Source of the DNA: Paucibacter sediminis
Lineage (GTDB): Bacteria; Pseudomonadota; Gammaproteobacteria; Burkholderiales; Burkholderiaceae_C
Assembly (NCBI RefSeq): GCF_030254645.1
Contig: NZ_CP116346.1
Location: forward strand, 4,133,001 to 4,197,000
DNA length: 64,000 nt
Direction: 5' to 3'
Shown: positions 37,781-48,823 of the stretch, piece by piece
Layout: each line of letters starts with the position of its first letter
How positions within the stretch are numbered: the stretch's first letter is position 1
Notes under the pieces: generated by a model
Database searches by the model: none
The model's input: the letters and a program-made list of their open reading frames with translations, nothing else
Told to the model about the DNA's origin: nothing
Position numbers and translations under genes: made by a program

Positions 37781-38973
37781 GGCTGGCGGCGCTGGCCTGG
37801 CGCTATCTCTGGTCGCGGCCGCTGGCCAGCCTGCTGAACCTGGCGCTGCTGAGCCTGGGGCTGGCGGCGATGAGTTTCGTGATGCTGTGCAGCGAGCAGC
37901 TGGAGGCCGGGCTGCGGCGCGACCTGGCCGGCATCGACCTGGTGGTGGGCGCCAAGGGCAGCCCGATGCAGATCATGCTGGCGGGCGTGTTCCACCTCGA
38001 TGTGCCGACCGGCAACATCCCCCTACAGACATTGACGCAACTGCGCGCCCAGCCGCTGGTGGCGCGCGCCATTCCGCTTGCGCTGGGCGACAGCCTGCGC
38101 GGCTACCGCATCGTTGGCACCGAGCCCGACTACCTGGCCCAATACCAGGCCGAGCTGGCGCAGGGCGCACTGTGGCAGCAGCCGCTGCAGGCGGTGCTGG
38201 GCGCCGAGGTGGCGCGCCGGACCGGGCTGCGCGTGGGCGACCGCTTTGCCGGCAGCCATGGCCTGGGCAGCGAGGGCGAGGCCCATGCCCAGCGGCCCTA
38301 CCAGGTGGTGGGCGTGCTGAAGGCCACGGGCAGCGTGCTGGATCGCCTGGTGCTGACCGATCTGGCCTCGGTCTGGGCGCTGCACGGGCATGAGGGAGAC
38401 GCGGAAGAAGCGAACGCGGTGGATGAGCGCGAGATCACCATGCTGCTGCTGAGCTACCGCAGCCCGCTGGCGGCGGTGAGCCTGCCGCGCTGGGTGAATG
38501 CACAGCCGGGGCTGCAGGCGGCCGCACCGGCGCTGGAAACCGCGCGCCTGTTCCGCATGCTGGGCGTGGGCGCCGAGGTCTTGCGCGGTTTCGCCATCGT
38601 CTTGCTGCTGGCCTCGGCGCTGTCGGTGTTGGTGGGCCTGCTGAGCGCGGTGCGCGAGCGGCAGGGCGATCTGGCCATGCTGCGCATGCTGGGCGCGCCG
38701 GCCTGGCGGGTGGCGGCCCTGGTGAGCCTGGAGGCCGTCTGGCTGGCGCTGCTTGCCAGCGGCCTGGGGCTGGCGCTGGGCCATGCCTTGGCCGAAGGCC
38801 TGGGCCTGCTGCTGGCCGAGCAGCAATCGCTGCGCCTTGGCGGCGCCTGGTGGAGTGCCTGGGAATGGGCGGTGCCGGGCCTGGCCCTGCTGCTGGCGCT
38901 GGCGAGTGCGGCCTGGCCGGCCTGGCGCGCCTTCCGCCTCGACGTCACCGAGCTGCTGCAGAGCCCGCGCTAA
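37777..38973 (+). CDS. ABC transporter permease (FtsX/MacB-like)
   Basis: 398 aa with four transmembrane helices: one N-terminal (ASLLNLALLSLGLAAMSFVM) and three C-terminal (GFAIVLLLASALSVLVGLL; VSLEAVWLALLASGLGLALG; AVPGLALLLALASAAWPAW). The large periplasmic loop between them is MacB-PCD-like (about residues 45-255). The motif VRERQGDLAMLRMLGAP is the FtsX-family coupling helix. ATGA overlap with the ATPase gene. Likely moves or releases a metal- or lipid-related substrate; specificity unknown. Confidence 0.87.
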   Translation: MRLAALAWRYLWSRPLASLLNLALLSLGLAAMSFVMLCSEQLEAGLRRDLAGIDLVVGAKGSPMQIMLAGVFHLDVPTGNIPLQTLTQLRAQPLVARAIPLALGDSLRGYRIVGTEPDYLAQYQAELAQGALWQQPLQAVLGAEVARRTGLRVGDRFAGSHGLGSEGEAHAQRPYQVVGVLKATGSVLDRLVLTDLASVWALHGHEGDAEEANAVDEREITMLLLSYRSPLAAVSLPRWVNAQPGLQAAAPALETARLFRMLGVGAEVLRGFAIVLLLASALSVLVGLLSAVRERQGDLAMLRMLGAPAWRVAALVSLEAVWLALLASGLGLALGHALAEGLGLLLAEQQSLRLGGAWWSAWEWAVPGLALLLALASAAWPAWRAFRLDVTELLQSPR

Positions 38974-39051
38974 GTTCCTGTTCGCCCCCCGTTCAGCCGC
39001 CGCGGCGGCCGTAGCGGCAACAAGGCACAATGAGGTCGTGAGGATGTATCC

Positions 39052-39567
39052 ATGAATTCCAGACGCTGCTTTTCGATCGTCGCTGTCCTAGCCCTGACGC
39101 TGGCCCTGATGCAGGGCATGGCGGGAGCGCAGGCGCAGAGCCCCGCCATCGGCCAGGGCCCCGGCTATCACGACCCGCGCAGCCCCTTCAAGCCCCTGCA
39201 GGAGCGCGAGGGCATCGTTGCCTGGCAGTTGCTGTCCTCGGTGACGACCAAGGCCGAGAAGAACCGCCTCGTGCCGACCTTCCCGGGCTCGGTGCAGGCG
39301 CTGGACAAGCAGAAGGTCAAGGTGCAGGGCTTCATGCTGCCGCTGGAGCCCGGTGACAAGCAGCGCCATTTCCTGCTCTCCTCGGTGCCCACCAGCTGTT
39401 CCTTCTGCGTGCCCGCCGGCCCCGAGGGCCTGGTGGAGGTGCGCAGCAAGAATCCGGTGCGCTACACGCTCGAGCCGGTGGTGGTGGAGGGCACGATGGC
39501 GGTGCTCAGCGACGACCCTTACGGCATGTACTACCGCGTCAGCGACGCGCAGCAGCAAGGCAACTGA
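39052..39567 (+). CDS. DUF3299 periplasmic protein
   Basis: 171 aa. A Sec signal peptide (MNSRRCFSIVAVLALTLALM, cleavage about AQA at 28) leads to a DUF3299 domain. Family blocks include KQKVKVQGFMLPLEPGDKQR, HFLLSSVPTSCSFCVPAGPE (CxxC pair) and VEGTMAVLSDDPYGMYYRV. In Pseudomonas a DUF3299 gene is in a Zur-regulated operon with an ABC pair of the same type, which suggests a role in zinc homeostasis. No Zur box was found here. Confidence 0.8.
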   Translation: MNSRRCFSIVAVLALTLALMQGMAGAQAQSPAIGQGPGYHDPRSPFKPLQEREGIVAWQLLSSVTTKAEKNRLVPTFPGSVQALDKQKVKVQGFMLPLEPGDKQRHFLLSSVPTSCSFCVPAGPEGLVEVRSKNPVRYTLEPVVVEGTMAVLSDDPYGMYYRVSDAQQQGN

Positions 39568-39572
39568 GGCGC

Positions 39573-39941
39573 ATGCCGCAGCAGCCGCAACACCATCCCC
39601 GGTCATCGCGCCTGCGTGCGCAGTGGCTGGCCTGGTGCTGCGCCATCAGCCTGCTGGCCTTGCAGGGCCTGGGCCTGTGGCACCGCACGGTGCACATGCC
39701 CGCGCTGGCCAAGACGGTGCAGCTGGCCGCGGCGGTGGCGGGCGAAAGCCTGGGTCACAAGATCGGCAGTGCCGATTGCCAGCTGTTCGACCAGTTCACC
39801 CAGTTCGACCTGCTGTGCGCCCATGCGGCGCCGGCCCTGGTCCTTGATGCGCCCGCCGTCCCGGCGGCGCGGGCGCCGGCGGCAAGCCCGCTGCAGCGCC
39901 ATTGGTCGCGCGCGGCGCGCGGCCCGCCCGCACTCGCCTGA
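39573..39941 (+). CDS. Small conserved secreted or membrane protein next to TonB receptor
   Basis: 122 aa. Hydrophobic N-terminal segment (LAWCCAISLLALQGLGLW, residues 19-36), then HRTVHMPALAKTV and GHKIGSADCQLFDQFTQFDL with a His/Cys/Asp-rich patch suitable for metal binding, and a Pro/Ala-rich tail. Similar short proteins precede ZnuD-like receptors in related bacteria as far as I recall. It starts 6 nt after the DUF3299 stop. Function unknown. Confidence 0.65.
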   Translation: MPQQPQHHPRSSRLRAQWLAWCCAISLLALQGLGLWHRTVHMPALAKTVQLAAAVAGESLGHKIGSADCQLFDQFTQFDLLCAHAAPALVLDAPAVPAARAPAASPLQRHWSRAARGPPALA

Positions 39942-40039
39942 GCCTTAGCCCAGGTTCCGCCCGGCCCGCCCGGGTGGCGTCGCCCATGCAGGCCCGCGCG
40001 CGCCGGCCTGCCCGGGCGTCTCATCGAGTGTCTCTTCAT

Positions 40040-42067
40040 ATGCCCATTCTCAATTTCCGGCCTGGCCTGCTGGCCCTGGCCCTGGCCGCCATCTATCCCC
40101 ATGCCGCGTCGGCGCAGGGCGCGGCGGCCGACAAGGAACGCCTCAGCACCGTGGTGGTGACCGGCAATCCGCTCGGCAGCCAGGAGCTGGCGCCGGCCAA
40201 CCATGTGCTCAGCGGCGATGCCCTGGTGCTCAGCCGCGGCGCCAGCCTGGGCGAGAGCCTGGAGGGCCTGAGCGGCGTGGCCTCCACCTATTTCGGCCCC
40301 AATTCCAACCGCCCCAGCATCCGCGGCCTGGACGGCGACCGCGTGCGCATGCTCAACAACTCGGGCGCCTCGGTGGACGCCTCCAGCCTCAGCTTCGACC
40401 ATGCCGTGCCAGTCGATCCGCTGGTGATCGATCGCATCGAGGTGCTGCGCGGCGCCGCCGCCTTGCTCTATGGCGGCAATGCCATCGGCGGGGTGGTCAA
40501 CACCCTGGACAACCGCATCCCGCGCCTGGCCCAGCCCGGCCTGGGCGGCGCGGCCGAATTGCGCCTGGGTGGCGCCGCCCGCGAGCGCAATGCCGCGCTG
40601 GTGCTGGACGGCGGCGCCGACAGCCTGGCCTGGCATGCCGATGTCTCGGGCCGCCGCGCCGGCGACCTGTCGGTGCCGCGCTTCGGCAACGCGGAGGCGG
40701 GCTGGTCCGACCATGTGCGCAACTCCGCCAGCGACAGCCACAGCGCCGCGCTGGGTGCCTCCTGGGTCCAGCCCCAGGGCTATGCCGGCCTGGCGCTGGA
40801 CGACTACCGGCAGGATTACGGCGTCACCGTCGAGCCCGATGTGACGGTGCGCATGCAGCGCCAGCGCATCGCCAGCGCCGGTGAATGGCGTGTGGCCGAC
40901 GGCCCGCTGCGCAAGCTGCAGTGGCAGCTGAGCCGCTCGCGCTACGAGCACCAGGAAGTGGAGGGCGACGGCGCGGTGGGCACCACCTTCAAGAGCCGCG
41001 GCACCGATGCCCGCGTCGAGGCCGCGCATGCGCCGCTGGGCGCCTGGCATGGCGTGCTGGGTCTGCAGGCCGAGCGGTCCGACTTCTCGGCGCTGGGCGA
41101 GGAGGCCCTGGTGCCGGCCACGCATACCGCCGCGGACGCGGCCTTCGTGCTGGAGCAGGCCAAGTTCGGCGCCGCCGGCATCGCGCTGGGCCTGCGCGCG
41201 GAGCGCGTGCGCGTCGCCTCGGACGGCGATGCGGACACGGGCGCGGCCGCCGAGCCCAGGTTCGGCGCCGCCGCGACGCGCCGCTTCAGGCCGCACAGCT
41301 TCTCGCTGAGCGGCAGCCTCGAACTGCGGCCGGGCTGGACGCTCAGCGCCAACCTTAACCGCAGCCAGCGCGCACCGATGTATTACGAGCTCTTTGCCAA
41401 TGGCCAGCATGTGGCCACCGGCGCCTTCGAGCGCGGCGACAGCGCGCTCGCGCTGGAGAGTGCCAACGCCGGCGAGCTGGGCCTGCGCTGGGCCGAGGGT
41501 GCCAACAGTTTCTCGGCGCAGCTCTACGAAACCCGCTTCGGCAACTACCTGGCGCTGGCGGCCACCGGTGCCAGCGAGGAGGTCGGGGGTCAGGTCTTGC
41601 CGGTGTACCAGTACCAGGGCGTGCGCGCGCGCCTGCGCGGCTTCGAGCTCGAGTTCAAGCATGCGCTGCCCGCGCTGGCCGCCTGGCAGCTGGGTCTGGC
41701 GGCGCAGCTCGACGCGGTGCGCGGCGAGGACCTCAGCCATGGCCAGCCGCTGCCGCGCCTGGCACCGCTGCGCGCCGGCCTGGCGCTGGATGCCCTGCGG
41801 GGCCCCTGGAGCCTGAAGCTGGACTGGCGCCTGGCCGCGCGCCAAAGCCGCGTGCCGGCCCTGGATCAGCCCACCGCCGGCTACGGCCTGCTGCGCCTGA
41901 GCCTGGCGCGCCAGCTGCGCTACGGCGATCTGGACGCGCTCTGGTACCTCAAGCTCGACAATCTGGGCGACAAGCTCGCCTACAGCGCCAGCAGCATTGC
42001 CACCATCCGCGCGCTGGCACCGCTGCCGGGGCGCAGCATCCACACCGGGCTGCAAGTGCGCTTCTGA
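40040..42067 (+). CDS. TonB-dependent outer-membrane receptor (ZnuD-like)
   Basis: 675 aa. Signal peptide to about residue 26 (AAIYPHAASA), then the plug: LSTVVVTGNPLGSQEL (TonB-box region), RPSIRGLDGDRVRMLNNSGA, SLSFDHAVPVDPLVIDRIEV and LRGAAALLYGGNAIGGVVNT. The 22-strand barrel ends in the aromatic HTGLQVRF. Plug motifs and size match the ZnuD/zinc-receptor group. It follows the small metal-binding-like gene by 98 bp and the ABC/DUF3299 set, which supports zinc or other metal import. Substrate inferred. Confidence 0.85.
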   Translation: MPILNFRPGLLALALAAIYPHAASAQGAAADKERLSTVVVTGNPLGSQELAPANHVLSGDALVLSRGASLGESLEGLSGVASTYFGPNSNRPSIRGLDGDRVRMLNNSGASVDASSLSFDHAVPVDPLVIDRIEVLRGAAALLYGGNAIGGVVNTLDNRIPRLAQPGLGGAAELRLGGAARERNAALVLDGGADSLAWHADVSGRRAGDLSVPRFGNAEAGWSDHVRNSASDSHSAALGASWVQPQGYAGLALDDYRQDYGVTVEPDVTVRMQRQRIASAGEWRVADGPLRKLQWQLSRSRYEHQEVEGDGAVGTTFKSRGTDARVEAAHAPLGAWHGVLGLQAERSDFSALGEEALVPATHTAADAAFVLEQAKFGAAGIALGLRAERVRVASDGDADTGAAAEPRFGAAATRRFRPHSFSLSGSLELRPGWTLSANLNRSQRAPMYYELFANGQHVATGAFERGDSALALESANAGELGLRWAEGANSFSAQLYETRFGNYLALAATGASEEVGGQVLPVYQYQGVRARLRGFELEFKHALPALAAWQLGLAAQLDAVRGEDLSHGQPLPRLAPLRAGLALDALRGPWSLKLDWRLAARQSRVPALDQPTAGYGLLRLSLARQLRYGDLDALWYLKLDNLGDKLAYSASSIATIRALAPLPGRSIHTGLQVRF

Positions 42068-42085
42068 GTGGCGCGCCGGGCTCGA

Positions 42086-42727
42086 TCAGGGAGCCAGGCG
42101 CTCCTGCAACCAGCTGCCATCCGCCTGCAGGCGGTAGCGCAGCCGGTCGTGCAGGCGCGACTTGCGCCCCTGCCAGAACTCCCAGCTGTCGGGCACCAGG
42201 CGGAAGCCGCCCCAGTGCGGCGGCCGCGCCGGGCTGAGCCCATGCTGGACGGCGGCCTTGGCGGCATTGGCCACCAGCACGGCGCGCGAGCTGATCACCT
42301 GGCTTTGTGGCGAGGCCCAGGCGCCCAGGCGCGAATCGAGCGGCCGGCTGGCGTAATAGGCATCGGACTCGGCGGCGCTGACGCGTTCCACGCGGCCCTC
42401 GATGCGCACCACCCGCTCCAGCTCCACCCAATGGAACTGCAGCGCGGCAAAGGGGTGCGCGGCCAGCTCGCGGCCCTTGCGGCTGTCGTAGTTCGTGTAC
42501 CAGACGATGCCGCGGGCGTCATAGTCCTTGATCAGCACCACCCGTGTGGAGGGGCGGCCATCCGCGCCCACGGTGGCCACCGTCATCGCATTGGGCTCCG
42601 GCACCTCGGCCGCCAGGGCTTCGGTGAGCCAGCGCCGGAACTGCTCCAGCGGCGCCTGGGCCAGGGTGGATTCGTCGAGTTCGGCGCGTTCGTAGCTCTT
42701 GCGCAGGTCGGATAGCTTTTGACTCAT
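42086..42727 (-). CDS. pdxH: Pyridoxamine 5'-phosphate oxidase
   Basis: 213-aa FMN enzyme making pyridoxal 5'-phosphate. N-terminus [23 protein letters not shown]/substrate motifs [60 protein letters not shown] and the C-terminal [17 protein letters not shown]. Length standard. Convergent with the TonB receptor gene. Confidence 0.96.
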   Translation of the reverse strand: MSQKLSDLRKSYERAELDESTLAQAPLEQFRRWLTEALAAEVPEPNAMTVATVGADGRPSTRVVLIKDYDARGIVWYTNYDSRKGRELAAHPFAALQFHWVELERVVRIEGRVERVSAAESDAYYASRPLDSRLGAWASPQSQVISSRAVLVANAAKAAVQHGLSPARPPHWGGFRLVPDSWEFWQGRKSRLHDRLRYRLQADGSWLQERLAP

Positions 42728-42901
42728 GCCTCTAGTATCCGTCCCCGCAACCGGTGACGGTAGAAAGCCTTAAGTGAAGTTACCACTAGGCCCTACAGGG
42801 GGCGGCGGGCATGCTTGCCGCAGGAGATACGCCCGCGGGCTTGTACAGAAGACGTTTGAACGAATGCGGGTGGTCGAGGGGTAGATGGAAGGACGATCCA
42901 G

Positions 42902-43528
42902 ATGACAAAGCGGCGACCTGCAGTCGTCGTGCTTGCGGCGGGACGCGGCATGCGTTTTCGCGGCGCAGGGCACAAGCTGGAGCAATCCCTGGGCGACGAG
43001 ACCGTGCTGGCCCGCACCATCGGCCAGGCCATTGCCAGCGGCATGCGCGTGGTGGTGGTGACCACGGCTGCGCTGGAGCCCAGCGTGAAACGCATGGTCG
43101 CGGCACGCGAGGTGGTGCTGGTGCCCGAGCTGAATGCGCGCGGCCAGCCCAATCCGCTCGGCATGGGGTTTTCGATCGCGGCCGGTGTCAGTGCCACCGG
43201 CGATGCCGACGGCTGGCTGATCGTGCCGGGCGATATGCCGATGCTGCGTGCCAGCAGCATGGTGGCGGTGGCACAGGCGCTCGAGCAATACCCGGTGGCC
43301 TATGCCCAGTACCGCGGCCAGCGCGGCCATCCGGTTGGTTTCAGCGCCGAGCTCTATTCCGAGCTGGTGGGGCTGCAGGGCGACGAGGGCGCGCGCCGCC
43401 TGGTGGCGCGCTATCCGGCCCAGGCGGTGGATCTGGACGACCCCGGCGTGCTGCTGGATGTCGATACCGATGAGGACCTGGCGCGCGTGCGCGCCCACGC
43501 GGCCAGTCAACCCACCGGCGCTTCCTGA
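42902..43528 (+). CDS. MobA-like nucleotidyltransferase (MocA-type)
   Basis: 208 aa. NTP-transferase signature VVVLAAGRGMRFRGAGHKLE at the N-terminus, and the metal/nucleotide motif GWLIVPGDMPMLRASSMVAV. A later loop (YRGQRGHPVGFSAELYSEL) matches the molybdenum-cofactor cytidylyltransferase (MocA/MobA-like) branch. It probably attaches CMP or another nucleotide to a cofactor, but no molybdoenzyme is adjacent. The 42728-42901 gap upstream shows nothing I can name. Confidence 0.8.
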   Translation: MTKRRPAVVVLAAGRGMRFRGAGHKLEQSLGDETVLARTIGQAIASGMRVVVVTTAALEPSVKRMVAAREVVLVPELNARGQPNPLGMGFSIAAGVSATGDADGWLIVPGDMPMLRASSMVAVAQALEQYPVAYAQYRGQRGHPVGFSAELYSELVGLQGDEGARRLVARYPAQAVDLDDPGVLLDVDTDEDLARVRAHAASQPTGAS

Positions 43529-43599
43529 AGGCCCCCAAACCTGCCGCTGCGCGTCGGGCCCCCCGAGGGGGTCAAGCAAACTCGGGAGCGGCCCTTCGT

Positions 43600-44259
43600 T
43601 TACTTGAGAGCGCCGGCCGGCAGCAGCCCATGCGCCATCGCCAGCGCGAGCTGGCGTTCCATTTCATGGTCGTGGATGCCGTGCTCGCGCAGGCCGGCGA
43701 CCGAGCGCGCCAGATAGTCCAACGTGCTGCCATAGCGCCCCTGCGCGTGGCGCAGGATATGCAGCAGCTCCGCATCGGCGATCGCGCCCACATAGCCGGG
43801 GCTCTTGCGCGAGAGCGTGAAGCTCAGGCCCTTGAAGCTGCCCGCCGGCGTGCGGCAATCCAGCCAGCGCGGGTCGTAGGAGCCCACCACCATCTCGCGT
43901 GCCCACAGCGCTTCCAGGACCTGCTGGCTGTGCGCCGGCGCCACGCGGTAGAGCAGGCCGCGGCAGCTGCCGCCCGACAGCAGGGTCAGCACCAGGCCGG
44001 GCTGGGTGCGGCTGCCGCGGTTCACCAGCGAGCGCAGGCGCAGCGCGCGGTGGTAGCCATGCACGGCGGCGGGCCAGCGCTCCAGCGCGCTGAAGCCGGG
44101 TTTCCAGATCAGCGATCCGTAGGCGAATACCAACAGGCCGCGCCGGCGGTCCCATTGCTGGCTGGCCAGCGCCAGCAGCCGCTGGCTGCGCGGGGGCAGG
44201 GCGTGCAGGAGATCGGCCAGGGCGGTGGGGTCGGCGGTGCTTGAGGACATGACGCTCAT
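43600..44259 (-). CDS. ChaC-like gamma-glutamylcyclotransferase
   Basis: 219 aa from 44259 (MSVMSSSTADPTALADLL); an internal ATG at 44250 is equally possible. The fold signature LLVFAYGSLIWKPGFSAL (YGSL motif) is followed by RSLVNRGSRTQPGLVLTLLS, GGSCRGLLYRVAP, WAREMVVGSYDPRWLDC and GYVGAIADAELLHILRHAQG, all ChaC-like. The enzyme would degrade glutathione (or a gamma-glutamyl peptide) to 5-oxoproline plus Cys-Gly. That product is the substrate of the 5-oxoprolinase at 5725, though the genes are not linked. Confidence 0.88.
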   Translation of the reverse strand: MSVMSSSTADPTALADLLHALPPRSQRLLALASQQWDRRRGLLVFAYGSLIWKPGFSALERWPAAVHGYHRALRLRSLVNRGSRTQPGLVLTLLSGGSCRGLLYRVAPAHSQQVLEALWAREMVVGSYDPRWLDCRTPAGSFKGLSFTLSRKSPGYVGAIADAELLHILRHAQGRYGSTLDYLARSVAGLREHGIHDHEMERQLALAMAHGLLPAGALK

Positions 44260-44358
44260 GCTGCCATAAGTGGCCCTGAGCACGACCGGCTGCGCCGGCG
44301 CCCTGGGGCTTGCCCGCTTGCCAGGCGCACGGCTGCGGCGAGAATGCGCGGCTCCGCC

Positions 44359-45287
44359 ATGAATTCCAAGCTCCTTGCCCCACTGTTGCGCCTGAGTGCC
44401 GCGCTGATGCTGTGCGCCGGCCTGGCCGCGCCCGCGGCCGCGCAGGGCGAGGAGGCCTCGGCCACGCTGCGCAAGGTGCGCGACACCGGCGTGATCGTGC
44501 TGGGTTACCGCGTCGCCTCGGCGCCGTTCTCCTACCTGGATGCCAAGCTCAAGCCGATCGGCTACTCGATCGACCTCTGCCAGCGCGTCATCGAGGCGGT
44601 GAAGAAGCGCCTGGAGCTGCCCGACCTGGAGGTGAAGCTGATCGCGGTGAGTTCGGCCACCCGCATGCCTCTGGTGGCGAATGGCAGCGTGGACCTGGAA
44701 TGCGGCATCACCACCAATACCGCCGAGCGGCAGAAGACCCAGGCCTTCTCCATCACCACCTTCGTGGCCGAGAGCCGCCTGCTTTCCAAGCGGAGTGCCG
44801 AGATCCGCGGCCTGGAAGACCTGCGCGGCAAACCGGTGGCCACCACCATCGCCACCACCAGCATCCAGTTCCTGCATCAGGTGAACCAGAGCCGCCGCCT
44901 GGAGATGAAGATCCTGGGCGGCATGGACGACAAGGATGCCTTCCGCCTGCTGCAGACCGACCGTGCGGTGGCCTATGCGATGGACGATGTGCTGCTGCGC
45001 AGCGCGCTGGCCGGGGTGGCCAACCCGGGCGACTACGTGATCTCGGACGAGGCGCTCACCGTCGAGCCCTATGCGCTGGGCCTGCCGCGCGACGATGCGG
45101 GCTTCAAGCAGCTGGTCGACGGGGTGCTGGCCGACCTCTACAAGCGCGGCGAGATCCACGCCATCTACCAGCGCTGGTTCCTCGCGCCGATACCGCCGCG
45201 CGGCATCAATCTGCAGCTCGCCATGAACGAGGCCTTCAAGCGCGTCATCGCCAGGCCCACCGACTCGGCGGACCCGAACCACTATCG

Positions 45288-45291
<4 letters not shown>
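44359..45291 (+). CDS. gltI: Glutamate/aspartate-type periplasmic binding protein
   Basis: 310 aa. Start 44359 (MNSKLLAPLLRLSAALMLC); signal peptide to AAPAAAQ. SBP_bac_3 fold with GVIVLGYRVASAPFSYLDAK, IGYSIDLCQRVIEAVKKRLE, VANGSVDLECGITTNTAERQ and FIxCxG-like RLLQTDRAVAYAMDDVLLRS; the sequence follows GltI of glutamate/aspartate ABC systems. No permease or ATPase genes (gltJKL) are adjacent, so it is an orphan. Convergent, 4-bp overlap, with a DctD-like response regulator; it may act as the ligand receptor for that system. Confidence 0.85.
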
Positions 45292-46623
<1,332 letters not shown>

Positions 46624-46631
<8 letters not shown>

Positions 46632-48555
46632 GGGCATCCCTGTCGACCGCCTTGAGGTCGAAAACAAAACTCATCCCGGCGGCATGCGGGCCGCGACGCG
46701 CCCGCAGCGTGCCGCCGAACTCGTGCACGATTTTCGTTGAGATCACCAGGCCCAGGCCGAGCCCCTGGCCGGCCGGCTTGGTGGTGAAGAAGGGCTCGAA
46801 CAGGCGCGCGATCGCGGCGTCGTCCATGCCGGTGCCGGTATCGCTGACGCGCACCACCACGCGGTCGCCGGCGCGCGCCGCGCTGATGCCGACCCAGCGC
46901 TCGTTCGAATCCTTCACCGCGTCGAGCGCGTTCGCCAGCAGGTTCACCAGCACCTGCTCGAGGCGGTTGCCGTCGCAATGCACCAGCAGCTCCTCGTGCA
47001 CCTCGACGCGCAGGCGCACGCCCTCGGATTCGATGCGGTGCTCCATCAGCAGGCGCACATTGGTCACCGCCTCGGCCAGCGAGACCGGCGCATAGACCAC
47101 CTCGGCCTTGCGCGCAAAGCTCTTCAGCTGGCGCGTGATGCGGCTCATGCGCTCGACCACGTCGTCGATCATGCGCAGGTTGTCGGCCACCGACTGGTGG
47201 CGCCCCTTTTCCAGCAGCTGCAGGCTGTTGCGCGAGAGCGCGCGCAGCGCGGTGAGCGGCTGGTTGATCTCGTGCGTGATGCCGGTGGACATCTGGCCCA
47301 GCACCGCCAGCTTGCCGGCCTGCATCAGCTCGTCCTCGGCCTGGATGCGCTGCGCGATCTGGCGCTTCAGCTCCTCGTTGGTGCTGCGCAGCTCGCGCGT
47401 GCGCTCGGCCACCACCCCCTCCAGCTGGCCATGCGCGAGCTGCAGCTCGTCGCGGGCGCGCGAGAGCTGCAGCAGCGCGCGCTTGCGCGAGGCCAGGTAG
47501 AGCGCCAGCATGCCCACGCTGGCGCCCACCGCGCCGCCGCCCCAGCCGGCATAGCGCGCCTGGGCCCAGACCTCGCTGGGGTCGGACAGCGCCAGCAGGC
47601 GCACGCCGGCGGTCACCGCGGCGCGCTGCTGCGCCAGCAGCTGGCGTGGCCGGCGGCCGACATCGGCATCGTCGCGCGGCGCCGGCACCAGGCTGCTGTC
47701 TTCCTGCTCCAGCACCTCGGGTGTCAGGCCGATGGGCTCCAGCGTCGCGCCGGCATAGCGTCCGCTGGCCTCGAGCTCGCGCCGGCGTTGTTCGTCGAGT
47801 TCGCCCAGCACACGGTACTTCCAGCGCGGCACCGAGGACATGATGACGACGCCGCGCTCATCCACCACCAGCAGCTTCTCGCCCTGCGAGCGCAACCCCA
47901 GGTCCACCCAGGTGGCTTCCAGCGGCGCGAGGTCCAGCTTCACCACGATCAGCGCCTGCAGGCGCTGGCCGCGGCGCACCGGATGCACCAGGTAGTACTC
48001 GGTGCTGGCCTGCTCACGGTTGGCCGCAAAGAAATGGCCGGGCGCCTCGTTGAGCGCCAGCGCCTGCTTCAGCACCCCCGGCTCCACCGCCACATTGGCC
48101 TGGGCCTGGCTGCTGGACAAGACCTGGCCCTGGGAGTTGGCGATGAAGCTCATCAGCGCGCCGGCACGCACATTGATGCGCGCCAGGCGCAGGCTGGCGC
48201 GCTGGCGCAGCGCGGCGTCGCCGGGGGCGTCGAGCATTGCCGCCACCTCCTCGTCGATGGCGATCAGGCTGGGCAGATAGGCGTGGCGGGCCAGTTCGGC
48301 CTCGAGCATGGCCGCATACAGCTCCAGGCGCTCGGCCGCCACCGCGTTGAGCTGTGAGATGCCGTTGCGCTCGCTCCAGCGCTGGCCCAGCCAGAGCCCG
48401 GCGCCCAAGAGGATCAGGGTCAGCCAGACCATGAAGCTGGGGCGCAACAGCCGCCGCTGCAGCCGGGCCAGCCAGCCGGGCGTGAAGACAAAGCGCAGGC
48501 CGCGCCAGGAGGAGGAATCTGCGAACACCATGAGCTTGCGTAGTGTGCCCAACAT
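46624..48555 (-). CDS. DctB-like sensor histidine kinase
   Basis: 643 aa from 48555 (MLGTLRKLMVFADSS); 48531 is an alternative. First membrane segment PSFMVWLTLILLGAGLWLG (about residues 39-57), a periplasmic double-Cache sensor to about residue 315, then AVGASVGMLALYLASRK. A coiled coil (ELQLAHGQLEGVVAERTREL) leads to the H-box GQMSTGITHEINQPLTALRA, N-box LVNLLANALDAVKDSN and G boxes VSDTGTGMDD and GQGLGLGLVIS. This is the DctB topology. It forms a two-component operon with the sigma-54 regulator that follows. Confidence 0.9.
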
Positions 48556-48823
48556 TCGGGCCGCCGGCGGCATGCCCCGCTGTCGCTCGCCATCGCCCGG
48601 CGCCGCCGTTCGCCCGGCCGGGCGCTGGTTTGTGCCGAAGTCCGCACGGTGTGGCGGGCGCCAGTGTCGATTTCCGCCCTCCCGGGCGGCGGTCGGGGGC
48701 GTGCCGGGCCCTTGGGTCCTGGGTGATCTCGGTGATTACCCGAAGCTTGTGATTTTTGGCACGGGTGTTGCAAACCCTGGCACCAGTCTGACGGCTCATC
48801 CGTCACAAAAAGGAAGTAAGCAG

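Noticed and set aside
38974-39051. Zur box for the ABC/DUF3299/TonB cluster
   Set aside because: I searched the gaps at 37111-37120, 38974-39051 and 39942-40039 for a GTTATA-type palindrome and saw none; zinc control is therefore only inferred from gene content.
43556-43573. Hairpin of C-run and G-run between the MobA-like and ChaC-like genes as a terminator
   Set aside because: The stem is short with a tiny loop and no T-run on either strand; too weak to list as a terminator, though it lies where a bidirectional one would be expected.
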